Of a stretch of 64,000 bases of DNA, positions 34,189 to 41,766 are shown piece by piece. Under the pieces are notes generated by a model, which was not told the DNA's origin, made no database searches, and saw nothing but the letters and a program-made list of their open reading frames with translations. This stretch comes from Ochrobactrum sp. Marseille-Q0166. GTDB lineage: Bacteria > Pseudomonadota > Alphaproteobacteria > Rhizobiales > Rhizobiaceae. The DNA lies in contig NZ_JACJUO010000002.1 in assembly GCF_014397025.1 (NCBI RefSeq), positions 1-64,000 on the forward strand. Reading direction: 5' to 3'. Each line of letters opens with the position of its first letter. The first letter of the stretch is position 1. The translations under genes and the position numbers were made by a program.

Positions 34189-34700
34189 CACCCCACCCTC
34201 TTCCATGCTTCGAAAGCAGCGCGAAAATCCTGCCAGCGATTAGCGGCATCGCTGCTTTCGTTCAGTTCTTTTCTGGATTTGATATTGAGGATCGAACGCA
34301 GCCGTTGCGCCGCGCGATCCGATGTCAAAGGCCGCTCAAGGCCGTGCCGTTCTTCGAGAAACGCTCTGAAAACAGCGTCGTCGCACTTCATTGCGGCCTC
34401 AGCAGCAAAGTCGCGGCGTCTGCGCGGCGCGGCTTGGCGTGGCGCGCCCTCTCGCATGGCAGCTATCGCACGATCCACCAGTCTGAGCATGAATGCAGTC
34501 ATGCGAGGCGCGCCGACTACAAATTCTATCTCCGCAGGCGTTGCGCCGGGATGGAATGTCGCGACCCTGTTGAGTTCCCCGTCACACGTTTTCGCCTCGA
34601 CAAACGACACGCCGCCCTCGCAGCATAGCTGCCAGTCGTCGCCATTCAGCGCCGCCAGTTTGTCGCGGATGCGTCGGAGTTCCACCCCCTCTGCGCTCAT
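34188..34700 (-). CDS. Hypothetical early phage protein
   Basis: A 170-residue protein from MSAEGVELRRIRDKLAAL, with GAGGCGG upstream. Beta segment (DDWQLCCEGGVSFVEAKTCDG) first, then basic helical C-terminal half (PRRRRDFAAEAAMKCDDAVF). The stop overlaps the HTH gene start (TGATG). Such proteins are common next to replication genes of rhizobial phages; function unknown. Confidence 0.55.
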   Translation of the reverse strand: MSAEGVELRRIRDKLAALNGDDWQLCCEGGVSFVEAKTCDGELNRVATFHPGATPAEIEFVVGAPRMTAFMLRLVDRAIAAMREGAPRQAAPRRRRDFAAEAAMKCDDAVFRAFLEERHGLERPLTSDRAAQRLRSILNIKSRKELNESSDAANRWQDFRAAFEAWKRVG

Positions 34701-34978
34701 GGCGACACCGCCTCGCACAGCAGCAGCAAATGGCCCTGTGCATGTTTTAGCGCAGCCCCCTTGATCGCACCACGATGGCGCGTTTCGTGCATCGCCGCAT
34801 AGAAGTAGATCAGATAGTCACTACCGGCCACAAAACCGTGTCGCTCGCAGGAACTTTCCAGCACATGCCGATATTTCAGCATGATGGAAATCGGACATGT
34901 CAGCAGAATTTCCGCACGTTCGGCGTCAGTGCCTGCGTTATGCATGGCGCGGAGGATTGGCAGCATGGTGTCGCTCAT
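34697..34978 (-). CDS. Hypothetical early phage protein
   Basis: A 93-residue helical protein (MSDTMLPILRAMHNAGTDAE...) with two cysteines and several histidines (ERHGFVAGSDYLIYFYAAMHE). Coupled on both sides by 4-base overlaps. No family recognised. Confidence 0.55.
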   Translation of the reverse strand: MSDTMLPILRAMHNAGTDAERAEILLTCPISIMLKYRHVLESSCERHGFVAGSDYLIYFYAAMHETRHRGAIKGAALKHAQGHLLLLCEAVSP

Positions 34979-35115
34979 GATTTGCCATCCCCATCGACTA
35001 TCTTTTGCAGTTGCGCGAGGTAAGCGATGTGGGCACGTGCAAACCATCGCCCCGCGCTTTCTGGGGCAAATCAAAGGAATACGAGAAGCGCAACAATGAT
35101 CGGGATAGCGCTCAT
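34975..35115 (-). pseudogene. Small membrane protein gene with premature TGA
   Basis: MSAIPIIVALLVFL is followed by an in-frame TGA and then FAPESAGRWFARAHIAYLAQ to a stop that overlaps the next ATG (ATGA). Changing TGA to TGG gives a continuous 46-residue protein with one membrane helix and an amphipathic tail. The start also overlaps the preceding stop. Both couplings argue that this was a real gene broken by a single G-to-A change. Confidence 0.5.
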
Positions 35116-36452
35116 GATGCCCCCCGTTTACTGTCGGAATTGGCCGCACTACCGCCAGCTTCAAAGCCCCAGGCATCCCACCCCGGACGCGGATCACGGC
35201 AAAACAGTTCAAGTTTTGGCAAATCCGGCCAAATGCGCTCAATTGTTTCCGCGAAATAGGCAGGCTTGGCAGAATGACGGCCCTTGGCTTCCTGATAAAC
35301 TGTGCGCGGCTGGGTGCCTTTTTCGGGCGCTACGACATCACCACGCCGACCGATCAGGAGGCATTCGTGGCAATCAAAGCCCCAATGACCATTGCCTTGA
35401 TGAACCTTGTCCCAAACCCAATGATGTACATAGTCAAAACCGCACTCTTCAAGCACGCGAATGCCCTGTTTGCGCAAACCGGCATTCGTGCACCACAAAA
35501 ACATGATCGCGGGAAATTCAGGGTCTGCGATGCCGAGCTGATGGAACAACGCAATAATCTCATCAACATCCATCGTTGGATAATGATTTTCCGCGCTGCG
35601 ATCCATGCCAGTTTCTTCCGACCAGACCTCATATTTCCAAGGCGGATCAGCATAATAAATCGCGTATCGCTGCCCCAGTTCTGACGGAGCCGTCGCCGTG
35701 CCTTTTTCAACAATATGCGCCAAACGCGCGATGCGAACCGCACGCTTCACCTTTTGCGAATGCGCCCGGACCTGCTTATTCTCAGCCGCAACACGGCGAT
35801 CCTCGGCAAGCAAACCCTCAATATAAGCGATTTGACTGATATCACTCGGAAGCCTTTTGAGCTTGTCGAGTGTTGAACCGTTATTAAAACGCGTACCCCG
35901 CAAAAGGCGGATTGCCGCCTCACAAATTTTCTCACCGCGTTCAACGTCCAACTGAATTGTGCGATGGCTTTTGCCGGTTAGTTCAGCGGTCGCAGCCACA
36001 AAACTCTTGCGTTCCTGTCGGTCAATCAAGTCGCAATTTTTGCGACTTGATTTCCTGTCGCCACCGTGAGCCGTTTCAGGATGTTTCAGGAGAAACAGTT
36101 CCTTACGGCGAAAGGTAAACATAGCCCTGTCAGCGGGTGATAATTCTGCGCGGGTGAGGTTTTCGTCAATTTCCCATAGAGCAGCATCAACTTCACTCTC
36201 ATTTACAATGAAAGCTGCAATCTTTGGCCACCCTTGTTTTGTGGCAGCTGCCAAGCGATGCCCACCAGCAGTGAGAACATATTTCCTGCCGCTCTTATCT
36301 GGATTAAGTCGAACCGTTATCGGTGTGCGCAGGCCAACTTCAGCGAATGATTCAGCCAACGCCTCCACTTGCGCAGGGTCGATGTCGCGAAGCCGACTAC
36401 CCCAATCTATTTCAACAAGAGGAATATCGAACGTATCGGAGGAGCCGATCAT
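35112..36452 (-). CDS. ParB/Srx domain fused to MT-A70 adenine methyltransferase
   Basis: A 446-residue two-domain protein. Residues about 8-95 form a ParB/Srx domain (LVEIDWGSRLRDIDPAQVEA, YVLTAGGHRLAAATKQGW), with GGHR as nucleotide-binding loop. A helical ParB-like region (about 120-215) follows. The C-terminal half is an MT-A70-type N6-adenine methyltransferase: YAIYYADPPWKYEVW holds the DPPW catalytic motif (about 267-271), then FLWCTNAGLR and CLLIGRRGD. The ParB part may find or hold DNA for the methylase. In phages such enzymes modify the genome against host restriction or regulate its expression. Confidence 0.85.
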   Translation of the reverse strand: MIGSSDTFDIPLVEIDWGSRLRDIDPAQVEALAESFAEVGLRTPITVRLNPDKSGRKYVLTAGGHRLAAATKQGWPKIAAFIVNESEVDAALWEIDENLTRAELSPADRAMFTFRRKELFLLKHPETAHGGDRKSSRKNCDLIDRQERKSFVAATAELTGKSHRTIQLDVERGEKICEAAIRLLRGTRFNNGSTLDKLKRLPSDISQIAYIEGLLAEDRRVAAENKQVRAHSQKVKRAVRIARLAHIVEKGTATAPSELGQRYAIYYADPPWKYEVWSEETGMDRSAENHYPTMDVDEIIALFHQLGIADPEFPAIMFLWCTNAGLRKQGIRVLEECGFDYVHHWVWDKVHQGNGHWGFDCHECLLIGRRGDVVAPEKGTQPRTVYQEAKGRHSAKPAYFAETIERIWPDLPKLELFCRDPRPGWDAWGFEAGGSAANSDSKRGAS

Positions 36453-36772
36453 GTCCGCACCTCACTTTTTCGGCTCTTGCGCGCAGATGTGGCAGCTTTG
36501 GCGCGATTGCTTTCCAGCAAAAGAACGGCCCGCTCCAATGTTTCAGGCCCGATACCGTCTGAAATTGCAGTCGCAAAACGAACATGCAGATCCAGTTCGC
36601 GATCCGATATCGGCGTGCCGCGCTCTTGCCCGACGCGCGCAGCGAATGCAGCATCAAAAAGCATCTGCGCAAACGCGCTTGGCTTATAGCCCTTGCGTTC
36701 AGCCATTGCGGTAAGGCTGGCATAGGCTTTGGAATTCAAACGGACAGGTAGTTTGATGTTAGAAATTTCCAT
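36449..36772 (-). CDS. Small DNA-binding-like protein (ribbon-helix-helix type)
   Basis: A 107-residue protein from MEISNIKLPVRLNSKAYASL. A beta strand followed by two helices (KLPVRLNSKAYASLTAMAERKG...SAFAQMLFDAAF) is the ribbon-helix-helix layout. The C-terminus is basic. It overlaps the ParB/MT-A70 start by 4 bases and may regulate the early operon. A longer upstream start lacks support. Confidence 0.55.
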   Translation of the reverse strand: MEISNIKLPVRLNSKAYASLTAMAERKGYKPSAFAQMLFDAAFAARVGQERGTPISDRELDLHVRFATAISDGIGPETLERAVLLLESNRAKAATSARKSRKSEVRT

Positions 36773-36773
36773 A

Positions 36774-36890
36774 TCACGGCACCTCTGCGAACCAGACGAC
36801 AATGAAAAAAGGAGAAGCCGCAGCCAAAACACTGAATACGGCCAGCAGGACGGCGAAAAAGAAGTCGTGCTTCAGGATGAACTTTTTCAT
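36774..36890 (-). CDS. Small membrane protein (38 aa)
   Basis: MKKFILKHDFFFAVLLAVFS... ending VVWFAEVP, 38 residues with a basic start and one or two hydrophobic helices. It lies exactly between two early genes; its TGA is 2 bases from the next ATG and its ATG is 11 bases after the previous stop. That fit supports a real gene. Function unknown, possibly interfering with host membrane or division. Confidence 0.5.
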   Translation of the reverse strand: MKKFILKHDFFFAVLLAVFSVLAAASPFFIVVWFAEVP

Positions 36891-36901
36891 CGGCGGCGCA
36901 C

Positions 36902-37360
36902 TCACGACATGCCAAGAGCGTCCATGTAGAGATGAAGCATTGCTTCCTCTTCATGGCGCTCGTGGTCTTCTTTTTTGCGAAGGCGGATGATTGTGCGGAC
37001 GGTCTTGCTGTCGAAGCCGGAGCCTTTCAGTTCAGCATAGACTTCCTTGATATCGTCACCGACTGTTTTCTTTTCTTCTTCGAGCCGCTCGATGCGCTCG
37101 ATAAAGGCGCGCAACTGGCCGACAGCAATCACATCGGAAGAAACCTCTTCGGCTTTATCAACCTTCGATTTCTTCGGGCCACGTACGTGACCGGCAATGT
37201 TTTCCGCAGCGGTTGTAAAATCACTCAAGGGAATTTCCGGCGTACTTGGTCCGCCCGGAATGCTGATACTTACAGTAGGCTCATTGGCTTTTCCCTTCGC
37301 CTTTGATTTGGCCTTCGACTTTTCAACAGGTGTGGGATTCCATGGATTATAATCAGTCAT
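36902..37360 (-). CDS. GapR-family DNA-binding domain protein (DUF2312)
   Basis: A 152-residue protein. The first 60 residues are low-complexity and basic ([15 protein letters not shown]). The rest is a DUF2312/GapR domain: [20 protein letters not shown], then [20 protein letters not shown] and [19 protein letters not shown]. Host GapR forms a clamp on overtwisted DNA ahead of polymerases and aids replication. A phage copy could support its own replication or displace the host protein. The N-terminal extension is not usual for host GapR. Confidence 0.8.
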   Translation of the reverse strand: MTDYNPWNPTPVEKSKAKSKAKGKANEPTVSISIPGGPSTPEIPLSDFTTAAENIAGHVRGPKKSKVDKAEEVSSDVIAVGQLRAFIERIERLEEEKKTVGDDIKEVYAELKGSGFDSKTVRTIIRLRKKEDHERHEEEAMLHLYMDALGMS

Positions 37361-37565
37361 GCTCCACGTTCCTTCCTGCGTACAAAGACGAGCCGGACTC
37401 GATGACAAGACGGGCAATGCGATCAACTTGTGCTGGTTTGTGGGAGAAGCGCTCTACGAGACGGCGTGAACGATCCTTCCCAAATCGGCTGTTAGGATGG
37501 CGCCACCGCATAACCCAACGACCATTTGACCAGGTGATGTATTTGAAAACCTGCGAGGTGGTCAT
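37353..37565 (-). CDS. Small basic phage protein
   Basis: A 70-residue basic protein ([20 protein letters not shown]...). It overlaps both neighbours by a few bases, in line with a coupled early operon. The aromatic, arginine-rich start resembles small phage proteins that bind nucleic acid, but no family is recognised. Confidence 0.5.
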   Translation of the reverse strand: MTTSQVFKYITWSNGRWVMRWRHPNSRFGKDRSRRLVERFSHKPAQVDRIARLVIESGSSLYAGRNVEHD

Positions 37566-38008
37566 TTGGTCGCCTCGCGTGCCTCAGCCGCAGCAAGTCG
37601 CCCATCAATGTCGGCGTGGATTTTTGCAATCTTGCGCGAAATCTTGCGCAATTGCTGCGCTTCCGAAGGCGATAGAAAGCCGTCAGCTTTTGCACGGACG
37701 GTTTCGACCATCATATTTCCGGTCAGCTCGACCAGATCGGCATTGAGAGCCGAGAGGCATGATGAAATAGAATTGCCGACTACCGAGCCGCCAACCTCAA
37801 GCCCTAAAAATTCTACCATAATACCCGAAACAATCGGGCGACCGACATAACCTTCAAGCGCCATGACAACCGGCGTCGGCATGGTGTCGCGGTCAACCCC
37901 ACCATACCAACGCCCGACCTGACTCTTTGAAATTGCAAACTTTTCGACCACGCGGCGGCTACCACCGTATGCGTCGATAAGGTCTGTCTGAGCGGCTAAA
38001 ACCCGCAT
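37562..38008 (-). CDS. Early regulator with helix-turn-helix-like segment
   Basis: A 148-residue protein (MRVLAAQTDLIDAYGGSRRV...). YGGSRRVVEKFAISKSQVGRWYGG (residues about 14-37) fits a helix-turn-helix that recognises DNA, and the C-terminal half is a long helix suited to dimerisation (LSPSEAQQLRKISRKIAKIH). It is the first gene of the minus-strand early operon, facing two palindromes in the divergent intergenic region, so it is a likely CII- or Cox-like regulator of that promoter. No ribosome site stands out; a CTG-initiated extension is possible. Confidence 0.6.
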   Translation of the reverse strand: MRVLAAQTDLIDAYGGSRRVVEKFAISKSQVGRWYGGVDRDTMPTPVVMALEGYVGRPIVSGIMVEFLGLEVGGSVVGNSISSCLSALNADLVELTGNMMVETVRAKADGFLSPSEAQQLRKISRKIAKIHADIDGRLAAAEAREATK

Positions 38009-38075
38009 ACGCCAGCGTTCGGTAAATTCACGAGGTTCGTTGTCAGCAATATCGTGCAGTCCTCAAGACAAAAGC

Positions 38076-38120
38076 TTTCCCGCGCCGGGAAAATCCAGCG
38101 TCGTTTCCCGTGGCGGGAAG
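38076..38120. promoter_or_regulatory. Two palindromic operator-like sites in the early divergent region
   Basis: TTTCCCGCGCCGGGAAA (38076-38092) is a perfect palindrome, and TTTCCCGTGGCGGGAAG (38104-38120) is a near-copy; start to start is 28 bases. They lie upstream of the minus-strand regulator gene and the plus-strand gene at 38285. Spacing of close to three helical turns suggests cooperative binding of a dimeric regulator, perhaps the adjacent HTH-like protein. Confidence 0.6.
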
Positions 38121-38284
38121 GTCATAAATTTGAGAGGTTCAGACCGTTCTGATTATGGAGGCATCAATGCAGAAGAAGATGGCGCAAAGCCGCAAGCGCG
38201 CCGAAGCGGGAAAGAACGACGCGCTTGCCAACCGCCATGGCGCATGGCCCCATGCAAGTGTGAAAAAACAGGAGAATCAGCGCC

Positions 38285-38926
38285 ATGGTGGAAGAGGTTG
38301 TTTCGTGGGTTCAGTCCGGATGGGCTTCGTTTGTGGTCGCTACGCAAACAGCAGCCGTTTGGCTGAAATCCCCGATTACCTTCCTGCTTCCCATACCTGG
38401 CATCATCGCGTTTGCGTGGGCATGGAAGGACCGGAAGAATCGTGAGCGATCTGAATCGCCTTATGCGGAATGGAAAATATGCGAGAAGCCAGATGAGAAC
38501 GGCTGGCTTGCCACGCAAATCAGCATAACCAACCGTTGGGACGAGCGTCTTTATGCGCATAATATCCGAATATCTGGCGTTAAAGGAGCAAGATTGTCTC
38601 ATATTGCTCCCTCTTCGGACACTGAAGGGGATGAAACCTTAACGGTTAAATGGATTTTTCTTGCAGCACAGCAAACACCGCCAAGCGGCTGCTCAGGCGC
38701 GACATTACTGTTTATAAAATGGCCCGGCCTTGCACAATCGGGCCGCGCGCCATCCGGCACCGGGCCCGATAATCTGGAATCAATAAGCTCCACAATCGCC
38801 AAATTGTGGCTAACCATAGACCTGACAACATCCAGCAACCGAAGCATACGGTGCATCGCCAAACACAAAATAACCAGCATTAAAGAACAGGCGACAATTG
38901 CCACAGATGCAAAGACGAAGAAGTAA
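38285..38926 (+). CDS. Membrane-anchored phage protein
   Basis: A 213-residue protein with AGGAG before the ATG. One strong membrane helix (PITFLLPIPGIIAFAWAW, residues about 29-47) is followed by a soluble part with strands (EWKICEKPDENGWLATQISI, LYAHNIRISGVKGARLS). The last 50 or so residues look unlike protein and run antisense to a well-supported minus-strand gene, so the true end may be nearer residue 150. Isolated on the plus strand between the two early operons, it could be expressed in the lysogen and act in superinfection exclusion. Confidence 0.5.
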   Translation: MVEEVVSWVQSGWASFVVATQTAAVWLKSPITFLLPIPGIIAFAWAWKDRKNRERSESPYAEWKICEKPDENGWLATQISITNRWDERLYAHNIRISGVKGARLSHIAPSSDTEGDETLTVKWIFLAAQQTPPSGCSGATLLFIKWPGLAQSGRAPSGTGPDNLESISSTIAKLWLTIDLTTSSNRSIRCIAKHKITSIKEQATIATDAKTKK

Positions 38927-38946
38927 GAAAATGCGCCACCACTCAT
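38599..38946 (-). CDS. Single-pass membrane protein in the cro operon
   Basis: A 115-residue protein starting MSGGAFSYFFVFASVAIVAC, with a membrane helix at residues about 8-33 and a helical stretch after it. GGAGGG lies 8 bases before the ATG, and the start overlaps the stop of the cro-like gene (TAATG). These two features make the start secure. The C-terminal third is antisense to the plus-strand membrane gene and may not be original. Function unknown. Confidence 0.5.
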   Translation of the reverse strand: MSGGAFSYFFVFASVAIVACSLMLVILCLAMHRMLRLLDVVRSMVSHNLAIVELIDSRLSGPVPDGARPDCARPGHFINSNVAPEQPLGGVCCAARKIHLTVKVSSPSVSEEGAI

Positions 38947-39272
38947 TAGGCACCCTCCGCGGAGATCGGTGTTGGGGCGCAGCCAATGCCCTTAGACTGC
39001 GCCCCGGCTTCGCCCGATGGGAGGTGATCGGGCGAATTAGAATTGAATTGTGGACGAGGAATATCAGAAGGCCAGACAGCGCCGTCAGGCCAGTGAGCGG
39101 ATAGCCAGAAAATTGAGGCATTGAAGCGCGAGACGGTTATGTCCGCGCCAGCGCGCATGGCGCCAACCTTCTTAGAATCCGAAAACATCCGGCTGCTCAG
39201 CGTCTTATCGCTACAACCGGTGATTAATTCATACTGATCGACAAGGATCATGAGATGTCGAATATCAATCAT
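38946..39272 (-). CDS. Cro-like repressor of the prophage switch
   Basis: A 108-residue protein. MIDIRHLMILVDQYELITGC...SRMFSDSKKVGAMRAGADIT then WLSAHWPDGAVWPSDIPRP matches the small DNA-binding proteins found divergent to the repressor in rhizobial phages, in which a short helical HTH core precedes a conserved SDHWP/DIPRP tail. It faces the repressor gene across three operator-like sites, with a TTGACA promoter of its own. It likely favours lytic growth by blocking the repressor promoter. Confidence 0.65.
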   Translation of the reverse strand: MIDIRHLMILVDQYELITGCSDKTLSSRMFSDSKKVGAMRAGADITVSRFNASIFWLSAHWPDGAVWPSDIPRPQFNSNSPDHLPSGEAGAQSKGIGCAPTPISAEGA

Positions 39273-39277
39273 GTGCC

Positions 39278-39358
39278 TATAAGCGGTAAATTACCCGCTT
39301 TTGTCAACGGGTTTATTACCGCTTCTACGGCTTTTAATGTGCGGGCATATTACCGCAC
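39278..39358. promoter_or_regulatory. Switch region: three operator-like sites and the cro promoter
   Basis: Three related partial palindromes occur: AGCGGTAAATTACCCGCT (39282-39299), CGGGTTTATTACCGCT (39308-39323, inverted) and GTGCGGGCATATTACCGCAC (39339-39358). A minus-strand promoter has TTGACA (39302-39307) and TATA-like CTTATA (39278-39283), 18 bases apart, with the first site between the two boxes. Repressor bound there would block cro. The third site ends one base before the repressor ATG. Confidence 0.75.
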
Positions 39359-39359
39359 T

Positions 39360-39866
39360 ATGTTAAGTGAAGTTTTAGATCGAATTCATCGTAGGCTGCG
39401 CGCGCTAGGGCTAAAATCGGCCACAGCATCGCAAAGGGCTGGCCTGCACAAAGACACGATAAGAAATATAGAGCGTGCTGTTGCCTCCAACACCGGAAGA
39501 CGCGGAGTATCAACAGCAACCATTGCAGCATTAGCCCCAGCTCTTAACACAACTGTTGGCTGGCTCCTCGAAGGCTCCGGCCCTGAAGAGTTGGTAGAGC
39601 AATCTATCGACAAAACCTCAAACGAGGCAATTGTTGCGCGCACCCATGAAGCCAGATCCCGTGCCAACATCGCACTGGCGGACATGGCTAAAGCACTTGG
39701 TGTCACGGAAGTGCAATACAAAAAGTTTGAAACATCGACACCAATCGCACCCAACCTTGTCGCCCAGTTTTGCAAAATCACCCGGATCAGCGCCGACTGG
39801 CTGTTTTCTGGTGAGCGCGACGACGAATACGAGGCATCGAACACGTCACACCGCGAGGTTTCATGA
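39360..39866 (+). CDS. Prophage repressor (CI-like) with two HTH-like regions
   Basis: A 168-residue protein from MLSEVLDRIHRRLRALGLKS. The first HTH (SATASQRAGLHKDTIRNIER, residues about 19-38) is followed by TIAALAPALNTTVGWLLEG, the usual Cro/CI end. A second similar region lies at about 94-155 (LADMAKALGVTEVQYKKFET, ISADWLFSG). There is no S24 peptidase domain, so induction would not follow LexA-type self-cleavage. The ATG at 39360 was preferred to one at 39255 because the latter would read through all three operators. If the -10 box is CATATT (39346-39351), the mRNA would be leaderless. Confidence 0.7.
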   Translation: MLSEVLDRIHRRLRALGLKSATASQRAGLHKDTIRNIERAVASNTGRRGVSTATIAALAPALNTTVGWLLEGSGPEELVEQSIDKTSNEAIVARTHEARSRANIALADMAKALGVTEVQYKKFETSTPIAPNLVAQFCKITRISADWLFSGERDDEYEASNTSHREVS

Positions 39867-40060
39867 TTGCACTGCGCAACCCATGCGGCGGCGCATGTAT
39901 AAAAATCAATCGGTTAGGATGTCCAAAAAACTGCATGTTGCTGAGAATGGTTATGGCACGGGCAAATGAGCATGAACACTGACATTAATCGAAAGCTATA
40001 AATTACAGGTTGACGATTATGCGCCACATTACCGATTATCCGTCATAAGAGCGAGGCACT

Positions 40061-40882
40061 GTGTTCGCTGGAATTCATTGGCAGCCACATGCAATTGAGC
40101 GTATTCATGAAGTTAAAGGCACCACCACAAAACCGCTGAAGGCGGTGACAGACGCTGGCGTGGCATTAATAAAATATATTGGCAATCCTGCCGGAGAGGA
40201 TGCGCTTATTTCTGAACTGATTGGCAGCGAGCTCGCCAATCTTGTTGGCCTGGAAACTCCTGCTTTTGCTGTTGTAAATATCCCTCGCACCGAGATAGAT
40301 GCAGTCGGAAGCATCGCCGAAGCTGGACCGGCGTTTTTCTCAAAATGGGAACAAGCCTTTTCACTGGCTCCGAACTCTCAGATTTTGCGAAACGTCCGCG
40401 ATACCAAAAAAATTGTCCTGCTTGTTATTTTTGACACATGGATAAGAAACAAAGACCGTTTTTGCTCAGATTATAATGGGCAATACGAAAACAATAATTT
40501 TGATAATATTCTCTTTGTTCCTGATAAACGTAAAACAAAACTTATGGTTATCGACCAGACGCATGCTTTTGCTGAAACAGGACTTGAATATGAGCTTGAT
40601 GATGGATGGGCCAACGAAGAAATAATATTTGGCCTTTTTGACGAATTTAAACCCTTTTTAAATCGTAATGACATTGAATTCGCCCTTAATGCGATAAGTC
40701 GCATTGACGCCAACACAATAGAATCCATATGTCAGTCAACGCCCAAAGAGTGGGGCATGACCAATGCTCTTGCAAAGCGACTGACGGAATGCTTGATAGC
40801 GCGCGGGCGAAACATGCAAAATTGGGCTATGAACAGCCTGCTGGATCAGCTTGAATTAAACCTTGACGGAAAGGAGGGGTAA
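40061..40882 (+). CDS. HipA-like kinase-fold protein
   Basis: A 273-residue protein. KGTTTKPLKAVTDAGVALIKYIGN and ELIGSELANLVGLETPAFAV form the N-lobe-like part. ILLVIFDTWIRNKDR (residues about 124-138) with NNFDNILF (about 149-156) resembles the catalytic loop and Asn of HipA/PI4K-like kinases, and LMVIDQTHAF (about 164-173) supplies the metal-binding Asp. This is the short HipA_2 type that lacks the usual HipA N-subdomain. A DUF3037 gene follows one base later. Such pairs are widespread but not characterised to my knowledge; the place beside the repressor suggests lysogen expression. Confidence 0.7.
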   Translation: MFAGIHWQPHAIERIHEVKGTTTKPLKAVTDAGVALIKYIGNPAGEDALISELIGSELANLVGLETPAFAVVNIPRTEIDAVGSIAEAGPAFFSKWEQAFSLAPNSQILRNVRDTKKIVLLVIFDTWIRNKDRFCSDYNGQYENNNFDNILFVPDKRKTKLMVIDQTHAFAETGLEYELDDGWANEEIIFGLFDEFKPFLNRNDIEFALNAISRIDANTIESICQSTPKEWGMTNALAKRLTECLIARGRNMQNWAMNSLLDQLELNLDGKEG

Positions 40883-40883
40883 A

Positions 40884-41663
40884 ATGAATTTGAACAGGCT
40901 CAGATATTCAATCATTCAGTTTAGCCCCTATCCGGAGCGAGCAGAATATATAAATGTTGGCGTTGTCGTATTTTCGCGCATGGAAAATGATTTTGCCAGC
41001 AAGATTGTCGAAGACTTCTCGCGTGTGAAGCGCGTTTTTGGCGATATAAACCAGACATTTCTTTCGTTTGCTCTGCATGATTTTTCAGAGCGGATTGCTT
41101 ACGAACTCAAAAAAGGTGATTTTTCCGAAGAGTTTATTGGAGCATTCAATTCAAGACGCGCCGATATGTTTCGCCTCACCACAGCCTTTCCGATTGCCGA
41201 TGGCGATGTGAATCGCGTAGCGGAAAAGCTGTTTCAGGAACTGGTAATATTGGTACCGCAGGCAAAGCGCATTGAGCGCGTGAACGCCCTTCTCACCGAC
41301 GCCTTCCTTTCTGCTGGCGTTTTGCCGCTATTGGACAAGCGACCGGAGCCGGTTCCTATTCCGCAATACGGTGTCACCATCCAGGCTGATTATGGCTATC
41401 AGAATGGTGTTTACAATCTGATTGATGCCGCCCGATTTGATAATCCGCAGCGCAGCCTTGCCGAAGCAGGCAAAAGAATTCTTGAAGGCCGGGCCCTGTC
41501 GGAAATATCGGGACGTCGACTGATTGTGGTTGCCAAGTTCGGCAATCAACCTGAAAGCTTTGTCGATAAGCTTCGCGACGACTTTAGTAAAGCTCATGCA
41601 AAGCTATTTCGAATGGAAGAGGTTGACCAGCTTGCGTATGAAATACGCAAATCTGCTCATTAA
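40884..41663 (+). CDS. DUF3037 family protein, partner of the HipA-like kinase
   Basis: A 259-residue protein starting MNLNRLRYSIIQFSPYPERA, preceded by GGAGG. RYSIIQFSPYPERAEYINVGVVVF (residues about 5-28) is the hallmark of DUF3037. A helical middle (residues about 40-110) and a beta-rich end follow. DUF3037 genes typically stand directly after a HipA-like gene, as here, which suggests a functional pair. Its action is unknown; a toxin-antitoxin-like or defence role is an inference. A terminator closes the unit. Confidence 0.75.
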   Translation: MNLNRLRYSIIQFSPYPERAEYINVGVVVFSRMENDFASKIVEDFSRVKRVFGDINQTFLSFALHDFSERIAYELKKGDFSEEFIGAFNSRRADMFRLTTAFPIADGDVNRVAEKLFQELVILVPQAKRIERVNALLTDAFLSAGVLPLLDKRPEPVPIPQYGVTIQADYGYQNGVYNLIDAARFDNPQRSLAEAGKRILEGRALSEISGRRLIVVAKFGNQPESFVDKLRDDFSKAHAKLFRMEEVDQLAYEIRKSAH

Positions 41664-41686
41664 GGGCCAGCCTATTGCAACCTGAC

Positions 41687-41715
41687 AAAACCCCGCTCTG
41701 CGGGGTTTCTTTTTG
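41687..41715 (+). terminator. Terminator after the HipA-like/DUF3037 pair
   Basis: AACCCCGC-TCT-GCGGGGTT hairpin with a following TTTCTTTTT. It insulates the repressor and kinase unit from the plus-strand early operon. Confidence 0.85.
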
Positions 41716-41766
41716 CCTGCTCGCAGCGTTGATTCTGCAAGCAGGCAATCCCCCGTCAATTAAATT

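Noticed and set aside
38155..38445. Plus-strand frame starting MEASMQKKMAQSRKRAEAG
   Set aside because: The first 45 residues look plausible, but the frame runs through the better supported membrane gene at 38285, and its second half is not protein-like.
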